Positions 35,505-44,543 of a stretch of 49,193 nt of DNA are shown here, piece after piece. The first letter of the stretch is position 1. The number at the start of each line of letters is the position of its first letter. Origin of the DNA: Deltaproteobacteria bacterium. GTDB taxonomy: Bacteria; Myxococcota_A; Polyangia; JAAYKL01. The notes beneath the pieces were generated by a model, which was given only the letters and a program-made list of their open reading frames with translations, was not told the origin of the DNA and made no database searches. A program made the position numbers and the translations under genes. Location of the stretch: NCBI GenBank assembly GCA_016935665.1, contig JAFGQN010000025.1, forward strand, positions 1-49,193. The letters run 5' to 3'.

Positions 35505-35999
35505 TCATTCCTTTTTGGACCAGGGATCTTTCATGTAGTAGGAGATACTGCCCAGAATGGCGACCAGGTACCACACCAGAAATACCGCGATGGAAAAGAG
35601 ACGGCTCAATGATGGCAGCACAAAAATCATGGCGATGCCCGCGCCAAACAGTACGGTTAGAACAAACCAGAAGCCGATGCGGCCGTAAATGAGCGAACCC
35701 AGCCCCGGGATAAACACATTTAACAGCAGATGATACAGGGCGGCGGAGCTTTTGGGGGCCATCACCGACGATACCCCCGGCGTGGTTTCGCAGGTGGCGT
35801 GTCCCACTCGTTTATACGTGGCGGTGGTGCCGCTGCCGGACGTCAGCTCCATTTTTCCTGCCTCCACCAGGGCGTCCAGCACATTTATCGCGTCATCGGC
35901 ATCGATGCAAAGGACAAATCCCACATTGACGGGGGTTAAAATCAGACTTTCCTTTTCGAGATGTTCCAAAAGCTGTTTTTCAAGAGATCTTGTATCCAT
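35505..35999 (-). CDS. Small membrane protein with N-terminal winged-helix-like domain
   Basis: 164 residues from the ATG at 35999, which has AGAGG 6 nt upstream; the longer frame to 36116 adds unlikely sequence. Residues 1-70 resemble a small helical, winged-helix-like unit (LEKQLLEHLEKE...DADDAINVLDALVEAGKMEL). The second half has two or three membrane helices (ALYHLLLNVFIPGLGSLIYGRIGFWFVLTVLFGAGIAMIFVL, LFSIAVFLVWYLVAILGSISYY). The PGLGSLIYGR turn resembles TM2/DUF5683-type proteins. Divergent from rseP. Function unknown. Confidence 0.65.
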   Translation of the reverse strand: MDTRSLEKQLLEHLEKESLILTPVNVGFVLCIDADDAINVLDALVEAGKMELTSGSGTTATYKRVGHATCETTPGVSSVMAPKSSAALYHLLLNVFIPGLGSLIYGRIGFWFVLTVLFGAGIAMIFVLPSLSRLFSIAVFLVWYLVAILGSISYYMKDPWSKKE

Positions 36000-36136
36000 A
36001 AATACCTCTGTTTTTTTTGTTGATTGCAGATGCACAGCATACGGTGTTCCCCAAAAAAGAACAATTGGAATTCCCTGGTGTCTGTCTGGTGCGGTAGAAA
36101 CTCGACAATCGGACAAATGAGAGTTAAAAGCGACGA

Positions 36137-37165
36137 ATGGTTTGGATAATCGTTATTATTGCACTTGGTATTCTCATTGCGTTTCACGAGCTGGGGCACT
36201 ACGGCCTGGCGCGCATACTGGGGATGAAGGTGGTGAAATACTCCATCGGTTTTTTTAAGCCCATCTTCACCTGGACCTCTCAAAAATCGGGCATCACCTA
36301 CCAGATTGGCGCCGTTCCGCTGGGCGGATTTGTGCAGGTCAAGGGAATGAATCCGTTTGAAGAGGGCGCATTTGAGGACGTGGATTCCTATCAGATGCAG
36401 TCCCCCTGGAAGCGGGGACTGGTGATTGTGGCAGGGCCAGTGGCCAACCTGCTCATTGCCTGGGTGATTCTGTTTGCGCTGGTGGGCATGGTGGGGTTTC
36501 CCAATCCTGTCAATGAAGCGGGGGTGGGGCAGCTGGTGCCCGAGGCGCCGGCAGAAAAAGCCGGATTGAAGACGGGCGACGAAGTCCTTCAGATAAACGG
36601 CATTGCCGTAAAAACCTTCGATGACATGGTGGAACAGATTGGCGCCAACGCCGGTAAAAAAACGCTGCTGCTCATTCAGCGGGAGGGTCGCCGTATACCG
36701 GTTACCATTGTGCCTAAAGACGAAGATGGCGTGGGTAAAATCGGCGTGTATCCCCCCAGCGAGTTGGTGCATTTGAGTATTGGCGACGCGGCAAAGTTTG
36801 CCACGCTCAAATGCGTTCAGGTGCTTTCCGACGCACTGGGCGGCTTGTGGGGCATGATTTCGCGCACGCGCACCGATGTGAAGCCCGCTGGACCGCCCGC
36901 CATTTTAAAAATGGCCAAGGTGCAGTACGAAAGCGGCTTCATCAACTTCCTGGCGTTCATGTCGTTTATCAGTCTGATGCTCTTTTTATTCAATCTGCTG
37001 CCCATCCCCGCGCTCGACGGCGGTCGGACCGTGTTTTTACTGTACGAACTGATCACCCGCAAACGGGTGAACAAGCGGCTGGACGCCACACTCAATACCA
37101 TCTTTTTCTTTATTTTGATTACCCTGGTTGGCGTCATTTCAGTTAAAGAAGTGTTTTTCGATTAG
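36137..37165 (+). CDS. rseP: RseP-type site-2 intramembrane metalloprotease
   Basis: 342 residues. HELGH (H17, E18, H21) lies in the first membrane helix and PIPALDGGR (D294) near the C-terminus, completing the zinc site of M50B proteases. One PDZ domain (about 120-195: [30 protein letters not shown]) sits between, as in the shorter RseP homologues; E. coli RseP has two. It cleaves membrane-anchored anti-sigma factors and leftover signal peptides. The single-pass anti-sigma factor encoded at 45873-46724 is a conceivable client, but this is inference. ettA follows 76 nt downstream. Confidence 0.92.
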   Translation: MVWIIVIIALGILIAFHELGHYGLARILGMKVVKYSIGFFKPIFTWTSQKSGITYQIGAVPLGGFVQVKGMNPFEEGAFEDVDSYQMQSPWKRGLVIVAGPVANLLIAWVILFALVGMVGFPNPVNEAGVGQLVPEAPAEKAGLKTGDEVLQINGIAVKTFDDMVEQIGANAGKKTLLLIQREGRRIPVTIVPKDEDGVGKIGVYPPSELVHLSIGDAAKFATLKCVQVLSDALGGLWGMISRTRTDVKPAGPPAILKMAKVQYESGFINFLAFMSFISLMLFLFNLLPIPALDGGRTVFLLYELITRKRVNKRLDATLNTIFFFILITLVGVISVKEVFFD

Positions 37166-37177
37166 CGGTGCGAATGG

Positions 37178-37189
37178 CGCATTAATGCG
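37178..37189. promoter_or_regulatory. 12-bp palindrome upstream of ettA
   Basis: The perfect palindrome cgcattaatgcg lies 53 nt before the ettA start, in the 76-nt gap after rseP. It may be an operator; nothing else supports this. Confidence 0.2.
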
Positions 37190-37241
37190 GCTGTTCGCTG
37201 GATTCAGACAACCCAATATACACAACAGTGAGCCAAAAAAT

Positions 37242-38927
37242 ATGAGTGAAAAATTTGTATTCACAATGAACAACGTGAGAAAGGTGTTTCCCCCGGACCG
37301 CACGGTCATCAAGGGGATGACGCTGGCGTTTTTGCCAGGCGCCAAAATCGGCGTCATCGGAGCCAACGGTTCGGGTAAAAGTACCCTGCTTAAAATTATC
37401 GCCGGAGTGGAAACCGAATACTTTGGCGATATTTGGCGCAGCGAGAATATTACCTTTGGCTATTTGCCCCAGGAGCCTGCTCTCGATGAATCCATGGACG
37501 TGCGCGGCAACGTGGAGCTGGCGGTCAAGCCCATGCGCGACATGATGATACGCTACAACGACCTCAATGCAAAGCTGTGCGAAGACATCACCCCCGAGGA
37601 AATGGAAAAGGTGCTCGCAGAAGTGGCCGATGTGCAGGACGCCATCGAAGCGGGCGACGGCTGGGAGCTGGACAGCGTTGTCGAACGCGCCATGGATGCC
37701 CTAAGGCTTCCCCCGGCCGATGCAGATGTGAGCGTATTGTCCGGTGGCGAAAAAAGGCGTGTGGCCCTTTGCCGACTGCTTTTGGAAAAACCCGATGTGC
37801 TGCTTTTGGACGAGCCCACCAACCACCTGGACGCAGAGACCGTGGCCTGGCTCGAACGGCATCTGCAGGAATATCAGGGCACGGTGATTTCCATCACCCA
37901 CGATCGCTACTTTCTCGACAACGTGGCGGGCTGGATTCTGGAACTCGACAGGGGCGAGGGCATTCCGTGGAAAGGCAACTATTCGTCATGGCTGGAGCAA
38001 AAACAAAAGCGCCTGGCCGTGGAAGAGAAACAGAGCACGGCCCGTCAGAAAACCCTGGCGCAGGAACTGGAGTGGGTGCGGATGAATCCAAGGGCCCGCC
38101 AGGCCAAAAGCAAGGCGCGCATCAATCGCTACGAAGAGCTTTTGCAGGCGGAAAACAACGCCGCCGAAAAGGAAAAATTTTCCGAAATTATCATTCCCGC
38201 GGGCAACCGGCTGGGCAATGATGTGATTGTGGCGGAAAAACTGGTCAAAGGATACGGCGACAAACTGCTCATCGACGGTCTGGATTTCCGCCTTCCCCCC
38301 GGTGGCATTGTGGGCGTGATTGGGGCCAACGGCGCGGGAAAAACCACCCTTTTTCGAATGCTTACCAGAAAAGAAGAGGCCGATGGCGGCACCATCAGCG
38401 TGGGCGACACGGTGGAGATGGCTTACGTGGATCAGTCTCGGGACGCACTAAATGGCAACAACACTGTGTGGCAGGAAATATCAGAAGGCAAAGACATGAT
38501 TATGGTGGGCCACCGGGAAGTGAACTCCCGGGCGTATGTATCCAGATTTAATTTCAACGGCACGGACCAGCAAAAAAAGGTGGGCGAACTGTCGGGCGGT
38601 GAACGCAACCGGGTCCATCTGGCCAAACTGCTCAAGAGCGGCGGCAACCTGCTGTTGCTGGACGAGCCCACCAACGATTTGGATGTGCACACTCTACGCG
38701 CCCTCGAAGAAGCCCTGCTCAATTTCGCCGGCTGCGCCGTGGTCATCAGTCACGATCGCTGGTTCCTTGACCGTATCGCCACTCATATCCTCGCTTTCGA
38801 AGGCGACAGCAATGTGTTGTGGTTTGAAGGCAACTACGAAGCGTACGAAACCGACCGTAAACGCCGCCTCGGCGCCCGCGCCGATCAGCCTCACCGCATA
38901 AAGTACCGCAAGCTGACCCGGAGTTAG
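37242..38927 (+). CDS. ettA: EttA, energy-dependent translational throttle ABC-F protein
   Basis: 561 residues from the ATG at 37242, close to E. coli EttA (555). The start gives [18 protein letters not shown], collinear with the EttA N-terminus; the open frame upstream overlaps rseP. There are two ABC domains: Walker [10 protein letters not shown] and GANGAGKTT, signatures LSGGEKRR and LSGGERNR, Walker [12 protein letters not shown] and [11 protein letters not shown]. The EttA-type linker ([19 protein letters not shown]...[20 protein letters not shown]) and the end [11 protein letters not shown] match. There is no membrane domain. It binds the ribosomal E site and couples elongation to the ATP/ADP ratio. 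Confidence 0.95.
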   Translation: MSEKFVFTMNNVRKVFPPDRTVIKGMTLAFLPGAKIGVIGANGSGKSTLLKIIAGVETEYFGDIWRSENITFGYLPQEPALDESMDVRGNVELAVKPMRDMMIRYNDLNAKLCEDITPEEMEKVLAEVADVQDAIEAGDGWELDSVVERAMDALRLPPADADVSVLSGGEKRRVALCRLLLEKPDVLLLDEPTNHLDAETVAWLERHLQEYQGTVISITHDRYFLDNVAGWILELDRGEGIPWKGNYSSWLEQKQKRLAVEEKQSTARQKTLAQELEWVRMNPRARQAKSKARINRYEELLQAENNAAEKEKFSEIIIPAGNRLGNDVIVAEKLVKGYGDKLLIDGLDFRLPPGGIVGVIGANGAGKTTLFRMLTRKEEADGGTISVGDTVEMAYVDQSRDALNGNNTVWQEISEGKDMIMVGHREVNSRAYVSRFNFNGTDQQKKVGELSGGERNRVHLAKLLKSGGNLLLLDEPTNDLDVHTLRALEEALLNFAGCAVVISHDRWFLDRIATHILAFEGDSNVLWFEGNYEAYETDRKRRLGARADQPHRIKYRKLTRS

Positions 38928-38955
38928 TTTTTGGGGGAGGCGTGCCGGGGCGGGA

Positions 38956-39023
38956 TGGACAGGGTGGACAGAATGGACAGAATGGACAGAATGGACAGAA
39001 TGGACAGAATGGACAGAATGGAC
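38956..39023. repeat. 9-bp tandem repeat (minisatellite)
   Basis: About eight head-to-tail copies of atggacaga, with variants at both ends (atggacagg, gtggacaga, atggacggg), lie in the region after ettA. The unit is a multiple of three, but no start codon with a ribosome-binding site precedes it on either strand. A minus-strand frame through it (Ile-Leu-Ser repeats) is a by-product. Confidence 0.85.
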
Positions 39024-39057
39024 GGGGCGTGTTTGGAATTTTGAAGCGAAGACTGTA

Positions 39058-39158
39058 AACAGGGGGAGTGAACCATCATTGAACGCAGGATTCGGCGTGG
39101 GGTATCACGGCCATGCCGAAAGTGCAAGTGCGTTCAAATACGGATGCCTCCCCCTGTT
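39058..39158 (+). ncRNA. Nested three-stem hairpin element, candidate structured RNA or MITE-like element
   Basis: Three inverted repeats nest around one centre. The outer stem is aacagggggag (39058-39068) with ctccccctgtt (39148-39158). The middle stem is ttgaacgca (39079-39087) with tgcgttcaa (39129-39137). The inner stem is ttcggcgtgg (39091-39100) with ccatgccgaa (39111-39120), closing on a 10-nt loop. The inner stem has one G-U wobble on the plus strand, which would be a C-A mismatch on the minus strand, so a plus-strand transcript folds better. A short catc/gatg pairing is also possible. It lies between ettA and the convergent Nif11 gene. No known family recognised. Confidence 0.55.
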
Positions 39159-39191
39159 CCAGAGGGGTCTTTGATTTAATTCGAATTCACT

Positions 39192-39207
39192 CAGGCGGCG
39201 GCGCCTG
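39192..39207 (-). terminator. Short GC hairpin beyond the Nif11 gene
   Basis: The hairpin caggcg-gcgg-cgcctg lies just downstream of the Nif11 stop codon on the minus strand. There is no T-run, so it is at best a weak or 3'-end-protecting structure. Confidence 0.3.
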
Positions 39208-39222
39208 GGAATAGCGGTTGGG

Positions 39223-39444
39223 CTAGAACCACCAGATATCCCTTTTGCGCGGATTTCCGAAAGATTCAAAGGAATCACCGGAATCTTTCAGTGCCGCATC
39301 GAGTTCATCAAGGGTGAAATCGTAGCCTTCCGCATTGGCAGTGGCAACGAATTCCTCTTTGGTTTCAATAAAATCGTATTTAAGTCTCAGGTCTTTATTT
39401 TCGCCGCCGGCGACAAATAATCTTTCCGCTTCTTTTTTCGACAT
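39223..39444 (-). CDS. Nif11-type leader peptide (candidate RiPP precursor), orphan
   Basis: 73 residues from the ATG at 39444, preceded by GGAGGA at 7 nt; an ATG at 39459 overlaps that site. MSKKEAERLFVAGGENKDLRLKYDFIETKEEFVATANAEGYDFTLDELDAAL fits the Nif11/nitrile-hydratase-alpha-like leader family (TIGR03798), including the GYDFT turn and the following helix. After DSGDS comes a short tail, FESFGNPRKRDIWWF, where a core peptide would lie. The tail has no Cys, unlike lanthipeptide cores, but has Ser, Arg/Lys and a terminal Trp-Trp-Phe. No lanthipeptide synthetase, radical SAM enzyme, YcaO or peptidase-ABC transporter is encoded in the window, so it is an orphan. Confidence 0.75.
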   Translation of the reverse strand: MSKKEAERLFVAGGENKDLRLKYDFIETKEEFVATANAEGYDFTLDELDAALKDSGDSFESFGNPRKRDIWWF

Positions 39445-39703
39445 AACGGTTTCCTCCATGGGATGTCATTTATGCAACCAGTATCTGGTGGTGCCATGTC
39501 AAAAGGTGCGCTGTGTCGTCGGAACAGTCAGCGCGCCCTGTCCAAAAAGACTACTAAGCATGAGGGATGCCAGGTTTTTCATCAGACGCATGAGCCCGTA
39601 AAATTCAGTAAATTTCTCAACACCAGCGTTGAATGAATATCGGCGCGAACAAATCTTTGGGAACATTTTAGTACAATTGTGTGTGGCAGGTTACAAATTG
39701 GAA

Positions 39704-40357
39704 TCAATTTTCGAAATCGAACGCCAGAGTGACGCCCTTAAAAGGAATGGTTCCCGAAAGTTCCACCACTGCGTTTTGATACAGACCCAAAAGGCATGTG
39801 GCCACATCGGAATCGCGAATCGAAAAAGTTTGGTTCGGTTGGGCGCGAATCGAAAAAGTGAGCTTTTCGTAAATGATTTGGTGGCCATTTGTGACGCGAA
39901 ACTGCACCATATAGGTTTTGCTATCGCTTTCTTTCCCGTAAACGCGCGCACACGCAAACAGCTCGTCGTGGTACGGGCCCACCAACAGCTCCAACATATG
40001 ATGCCGTTGCGTCTGCACCGGGTTGAACGAAACGGCGACGGTAAATCGATGTTTGCCATCTGCGCTGACAATGCGCGATGGTCCGTCGTAATTTGGAGCT
40101 GGAACCGGGGCTGCCGGTGGTGCGGATGTCCTGACATCGAGTGATATTGTTTTCCCGTTGGCCCCATCTTTTCCCCGCAGACCCGCGTCCCTGGATGCAG
40201 ACGCGTTATCAGACTGCTTTTCCCCGGCATTCTCCCCGCTGCGGGTGCCACAGCCAAACATGGCCAGTATCAGCAGCAGCAGTGCATACGAAAAGGACAC
40301 GTCATTGATTCGGTCACATCGCAATGCCTGTACAAAATTGAAACACTGTTCTCTCAT
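39704..40357 (-). CDS. Lipoprotein coupled to the GGDEF gene, unknown function
   Basis: 217 residues from the ATG at 40357, which overlaps the GGDEF stop codon (ATGA) and has AAGGGG about 9 nt upstream; a TTG at 40378 is a poorer choice. The signal has the hydrophobic core SYALLLLILAMFGC with a lipobox-like end. A linker (NASASRDAGLRGKDGANGK, Pro/Ala stretch) leads to a beta-rich domain of about 130 residues ending FDFEN. It may sense an envelope signal for the diguanylate cyclase encoded upstream, or simply share its transcript. Confidence 0.65.
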   Translation of the reverse strand: MREQCFNFVQALRCDRINDVSFSYALLLLILAMFGCGTRSGENAGEKQSDNASASRDAGLRGKDGANGKTISLDVRTSAPPAAPVPAPNYDGPSRIVSADGKHRFTVAVSFNPVQTQRHHMLELLVGPYHDELFACARVYGKESDSKTYMVQFRVTNGHQIIYEKLTFSIRAQPNQTFSIRDSDVATCLLGLYQNAVVELSGTIPFKGVTLAFDFEN

Positions 40358-42501
40358 TTGACCATTCCCCTTGTCCAAACGCGCACCTGATTGCGCCCCC
40401 CTTCCTTGGCCGCGTAAAGCGCCAAATCCGCCCGTTCCACCAGGTCCTCACGGGAATTGGCATGGAGGGGGAATTCGGCCACGCCCATGGAAATCGTGCA
40501 GCAAAGTTCGCCTTTGTCTGTGTGAAACACCTGTCGCTCCAAATCCTTTCGGATTCGTTCTCCCAGTTGAACCGCGCCCGCGGTATCGGTACCGCCGCAA
40601 ACGATGACAAACTCTTCACCACCGTATCGGGCCGGCATGTCCGTGTCGCGCACCACATTGCGCCGGAGTGTTTCCCCAAGCGCTTTTAAAACGATATCGC
40701 CAACTGTATGACCATACGTATCGTTGACGCCCTTGAACTTGTCCACATCGCACAGAATAACGGAGGTGGGCTTACCGAAACGACTGGAGTGCGCCAACTG
40801 CCGTGTCAGCTCATCCTGGAACGATCGGTGATTGGGCAGGCCGGTGAGACCGTCAGTGGTGGCCAATTCCCGAAGCTGCTGCACCATGGCCGCATTCTGC
40901 AGTTTGGTGCCCAGCTGATTGATCATCACCTGAAGCGTGGTGCGAATTTCTTCGGTGTAGACGCCCACGGTGGCTGACGCCATCATCAGCGTGCCCAGCA
41001 CTTCATCACCACTGGAAAGGGGAAGCACCAGAAGCGAACACATGCGCTCAAACGCCGATTGCGCCTTTTTGGTGTAAACAATCTGCTGCTTCGCGTCGAA
41101 GTTGCCTCGGTAGGGCAGGTAGTGCCCGGTTTTGTACACCGATCCGGCGAGCCCGCAGCGGGTGGTCATCTCCAGGGATGCCAGCTGTTCCGCATTGTCC
41201 CCCCGGGCTTCGATGACGCGTTGTTTATCTTCGCCGTCGTTCAGGGTGACCGCTGCCATGTCAAATGGCGCAATCAGTGCGGCGGCGTCGAGGGCGGCCC
41301 GCACCACATCGCTGGTACTGAGCGCCTTGCTCAGGGATTCGGAAGCACTCAGCAGCAGGGATTGTTCGGATTTTGCCTTTTGCAGCTGCACAAACACGCG
41401 CTCGTTGGACACATTTTGCAAAATGCTCTCTACCGATGCCGAGAAAATGGCTTTGTCCCTTTCGCTGAAACGGTGATTATTTTTTCGGTCCCCGCAAAGA
41501 ACGCCGTGAATGGCCGCGCCTTCGCGAATGGGGACGCCAATAAAGTCTGTCACTGTGGTTTCCTCGGAATAGTACACCAGCGAGGGGTGCCCTGGCCGAA
41601 GATCCCGCAATGCCATGGGCCTGCCGCTTTGATAAATGGCTCCCACCACGCCTTCTTTGACGTTGTACTCTCGATGGGCAATGGCATCGCTGTCGGTGAC
41701 ACACTCAAGAACACGCAGGGTTCGCTTCCCCTCTTTTTGCCAGAAAAGAATGCAGGTATTGAGGTCCATGGTCTGTTTGAGCAGGTCCACATGCTGGTAC
41801 ATGGCTCGCCGAACTTCGCTCACGGTGCAGCGGGACAGTCGCTCTTCCTCTTCCTGCCTGGAACGGCCTTTGTCCCGACCGGTGGTGGCCGATGTGAGCC
41901 GAAACGCCCGGGCATCGCTGTGCAGCTGCTGTTTCTCCTGTTCAATTTTCTGCAGCGCTTTGTGGCGCACGCGCGTGACTTCGGTGCGGGTGAAAATCAG
42001 ATTAATGACTGAGAACAGCGCCACAAACACCCCGTGCAAAATGGCCTGCTGCCAACCCGCATCACTGGGATGGGCTGCGATAACGGCAAATTCGAGTAAA
42101 ATGGTCACCACCACCAGTGTGAAACCGACCCATTGCGACGTGTATACCACCAGAAACGCCACCAGAACGAACAGGGCGGGGTAATACGGTGATGCAAAAC
42201 CGCCCGCCATTTGAATGCCGGCGTGGGTCGCCAGAACCAGCATCAGTCCCAGTTCGAAACTGGTGCGGTTCAGCGACGATTCACTTTGAGAGGGGGTAAA
42301 AAAGCGCGCATACACTTTAAAACCAAACAGCAGGGTCCACACGGCAAACATCGCCATGACGATAGTTCGGTGGGTACCGGTGAATTCGGCCGCGAATATG
42401 CCGTTGACCAGCAGAGCAGCGAACGCGCCGGAAAAGATGAATGTACGAGAGAACCGAAGCCCTCGTTTGATACCATATATAGTGTATTCAAGTGTAGACA
42501 C
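40354..42501 (-). CDS. Membrane diguanylate cyclase (GAF-GAF-GGDEF)
   Basis: 715 residues. Five or six N-terminal membrane helices (about 20-175) form an integral sensor region. A short coiled coil (KALQKIEQEKQQL) and two GAF-like domains follow (about 225-370: VGAIYQSGRPMALRDLRPG...FIGVPIREGAAIHGVLCGD; about 385-535: LAGSVYKTGHYLPYRG...LLVLPLSSGDEVLGTLMMA). The GGDEF domain ends the protein, with an active GGEEF site (G627-F631) and an upstream RDTD motif at the inhibitory-site position (RxxD, then five residues). It should make c-di-GMP under product feedback. Confidence 0.92.
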   Translation of the reverse strand: MSTLEYTIYGIKRGLRFSRTFIFSGAFAALLVNGIFAAEFTGTHRTIVMAMFAVWTLLFGFKVYARFFTPSQSESSLNRTSFELGLMLVLATHAGIQMAGGFASPYYPALFVLVAFLVVYTSQWVGFTLVVVTILLEFAVIAAHPSDAGWQQAILHGVFVALFSVINLIFTRTEVTRVRHKALQKIEQEKQQLHSDARAFRLTSATTGRDKGRSRQEEEERLSRCTVSEVRRAMYQHVDLLKQTMDLNTCILFWQKEGKRTLRVLECVTDSDAIAHREYNVKEGVVGAIYQSGRPMALRDLRPGHPSLVYYSEETTVTDFIGVPIREGAAIHGVLCGDRKNNHRFSERDKAIFSASVESILQNVSNERVFVQLQKAKSEQSLLLSASESLSKALSTSDVVRAALDAAALIAPFDMAAVTLNDGEDKQRVIEARGDNAEQLASLEMTTRCGLAGSVYKTGHYLPYRGNFDAKQQIVYTKKAQSAFERMCSLLVLPLSSGDEVLGTLMMASATVGVYTEEIRTTLQVMINQLGTKLQNAAMVQQLRELATTDGLTGLPNHRSFQDELTRQLAHSSRFGKPTSVILCDVDKFKGVNDTYGHTVGDIVLKALGETLRRNVVRDTDMPARYGGEEFVIVCGGTDTAGAVQLGERIRKDLERQVFHTDKGELCCTISMGVAEFPLHANSREDLVERADLALYAAKEGGRNQVRVWTRGMVK

Positions 42502-42817
42502 GCAGTTGTCTCCAAACAGAAAGTAGCCTGCATACCAAACTACCCAACCGGTTTTGCGCGGTCAAAATAACGGCCGATTTTTTGGCGATTTTTTTTCAGG
42601 CAGCGCACTGTGTCTTCCCTGTGAACAGCGCCGCTTCCTTACAATTGTCATGGAATCCAAAGTTCCGGTGCACCTGCTTTGGCAGAAAAATACTAAAAAT
42701 GATATATCGGATTGGCCTGTTTTACGGGTTGTTGCTACATTTTATAGGTGAACCGGAAATATTGAGGTAAATTGCAGCGGTTCACACAACGGGTAACCAA
42801 CTGGAAAGTAACGCTGT
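42502..42817. other. Intergenic region between divergent signalling genes
   Basis: 316 nt that should hold promoters for the GGDEF gene (minus) and the hybrid kinase gene (plus). A 7-bp inverted repeat, gtgaacc (42748-42754) and ggttcac (42779-42785), lies 33 nt before the kinase start. The open frames across it have no ribosome-binding site or recognisable protein. Confidence 0.5.
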
Positions 42818-44314
42818 ATGGAAAGCAGTCCGCCAATTCTGGCAACTCATCTGGTCGACGCCACATTTTGCATCCAAATGGCCTGTCCGCAAACCGTGGC
42901 ATGGGCCCGTCGTTTGGGACATGATGATATATGGGGTCAGAATCTTTTTGAGGTGTTTGATGAATTTATGAACGACGAGGTGCAACGGGAATACGAGGCG
43001 GTTCTCGCTACAGGGGAAGTCCGTCATTCCACCCGTCGGTTGTCTACGGAATTGGGCGACATTATTACGGAAATTCGCAAGATTCCAATGCTGCGATATG
43101 GAAAAACGGCGCAGATTTTAACGGTTGTTCACAACATCACCGAGCAAAAAGTGATGGAGGAGCGATTGCTGCAGAGCCGAAAACTGGAGTCGCTCAGTGT
43201 ACTGGCGGGTGGAATTGCTCACGATTTCAATAATCTATTGGGTGGGATATTTGGAAATCTGAATCTGGCACGCAGACGATCAGAGGAGGGGCACGCGGAT
43301 GTGTTGCGTTATCTGGATCGCGCCATGGGCGCCTTTGAACGGGCGCGCCATCTCTCTCATCAGTTGCTGACATTTTCTAAATTTGGCGCCCCGGCCCGAC
43401 AGCCCATTCGATTGCTGCCGGTATGTCATGAAGCTATGGAAGCCGCTCTGTCGGGATCGACCATGCGCTGTCGGCTCAGGCTGGACGATGATCTGCCACT
43501 GGTAAACGCCGACAGAAATCAGATTCGTCAGGTGCTGGTCAATCTGCTGTTCAACGCGCGTCAGGCAATGCCCGTGGGCGGCAAAGTGACGCTTTCGGCA
43601 GAGACATGCCAGATTGTGACCGATGACCGAACCGGTTTACCACCGGGACAGTACGTTCGGGTAACGGTCCAGGATAACGGCCCGGGAATTCCTGAGGAAA
43701 TATTGGCGCTGGTGTTCGATCCTTTTTTTTCGACCAAAACCTCGGGCTCCGGCCTTGGGTTGGCCACCGCACATTCCGTGGTGACCCAGCACGGCGGTGT
43801 TATCAGTGTGGAATCGTCCAACGAAACCGGTACAGCCGTTATCTTTTATTTGGAAACGACAGTGGCCAGGGAGCAGTTTGACGCAGCGGCGCCGCCGCCA
43901 CGGCAATCCATGGTTGAAAAACGCATTTTGCTGCTGGAGGACGATGTGCTGCTGCAGGAAGTAACCAGAGAGTTTCTGGAGGCGCTGGGATGGGAAGTAA
44001 CGGCAGAGTCCGTTGGAGACGTGGCGGTGACCCGTTACATAGAGGCGAAAGAAGCGGGGCAGCCGTTTGGGCTTGTCATATTTGACCTTACCGTGGAAGG
44101 GGGTATTGGGGGGCAGGAGGCCATGGCGCGGCTACGGACGAAATATCCCGATATTTGCGGCATTGTGACCAGTGGCTATGCGGACAGTCCCGTGTTGTCG
44201 AATCCGGAGAAGTTCGGTTTTTGCGCCAGACTGGTCAAGCCGTACCAGCCCCATGAACTGCGCGCGGCGCTGCATGAGGCGTTGAGCAAAATTGATACGA
44301 TAAAAGCATCGTGA
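42818..44314 (+). CDS. Hybrid histidine kinase (PAS-like, HisKA, HATPase, receiver)
   Basis: 498 residues, no membrane segment, so cytoplasmic. The N-terminal 115 residues look like a PAS domain (GQNLFEVFDEFMNDEV...VVHNITEQK). HisKA carries LAGGIAHDFNNLLGGIFGNL with H135. HATPase has the N box NLLFNARQAM, DNGPGIP and GSGLGLATAHSVVTQHGG. The C-terminal receiver has the acidic pair in LLLEDD, the phospho-acceptor in LVIFDLTVEGG (D423) and the conserved Lys in ARLVKPY. There is no DNA-binding output domain, so the signal must pass to another protein. GGAAAG is upstream. It ends 5 nt from the convergent rubredoxin gene. Confidence 0.9.
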   Translation: MESSPPILATHLVDATFCIQMACPQTVAWARRLGHDDIWGQNLFEVFDEFMNDEVQREYEAVLATGEVRHSTRRLSTELGDIITEIRKIPMLRYGKTAQILTVVHNITEQKVMEERLLQSRKLESLSVLAGGIAHDFNNLLGGIFGNLNLARRRSEEGHADVLRYLDRAMGAFERARHLSHQLLTFSKFGAPARQPIRLLPVCHEAMEAALSGSTMRCRLRLDDDLPLVNADRNQIRQVLVNLLFNARQAMPVGGKVTLSAETCQIVTDDRTGLPPGQYVRVTVQDNGPGIPEEILALVFDPFFSTKTSGSGLGLATAHSVVTQHGGVISVESSNETGTAVIFYLETTVAREQFDAAAPPPRQSMVEKRILLLEDDVLLQEVTREFLEALGWEVTAESVGDVAVTRYIEAKEAGQPFGLVIFDLTVEGGIGGQEAMARLRTKYPDICGIVTSGYADSPVLSNPEKFGFCARLVKPYQPHELRAALHEALSKIDTIKAS

Positions 44315-44319
44315 ACCGA

Positions 44320-44481
44320 CTATTTTACTTCTTCGAAATGTTGCTTTCCCGCGCCACAGATGGGGCAACGCCATTGTGCAGGAACTTCTTCCCAGGCTGT
44401 GTTGCTCTTGACGCCGGTGGCAGGCTGACCTTTTTTGGGGTCGTACACATATCCACAAAGTTTGCATTTCCAGGAATTCAT
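44320..44481 (-). CDS. Rubredoxin
   Basis: 53 residues, a typical rubredoxin length. The protein begins MNSWKCKLCGYVYDP and ends RCPICGAGKQHFEEV, with the four Cys iron ligands C6, C9, C39 and C42 in two CxxCG loops and the usual aromatic core. AAAGGA precedes the ATG. It is a one-electron carrier, often feeding peroxide- or superoxide-reducing diiron proteins. The ferritin-like protein encoded 62 nt upstream on the same strand is a natural partner. A longer frame on the opposite strand over this gene is shadow. Confidence 0.95.
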   Translation of the reverse strand: MNSWKCKLCGYVYDPKKGQPATGVKSNTAWEEVPAQWRCPICGAGKQHFEEVK

Positions 44482-44543
44482 AAACCTATCCTTTCCCAAT
44501 CAACTGGATTTTCAATATTTCCGTTCAATCTCGCTGGCCCAAT

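Noticed and set aside
38956-39023. CRISPR array
   Set aside because: Units are 9 bp and contiguous without spacers; no cas genes in the window.
38924-39127. Minus-strand frame encoding Ile-Leu-Ser repeats
   Set aside because: Produced by the 9-bp minisatellite; no ribosome-binding site or domain.
42554-42751. Small plus-strand frame in the divergent kinase/cyclase gap
   Set aside because: No ribosome-binding site, no codon bias and no recognisable domain.
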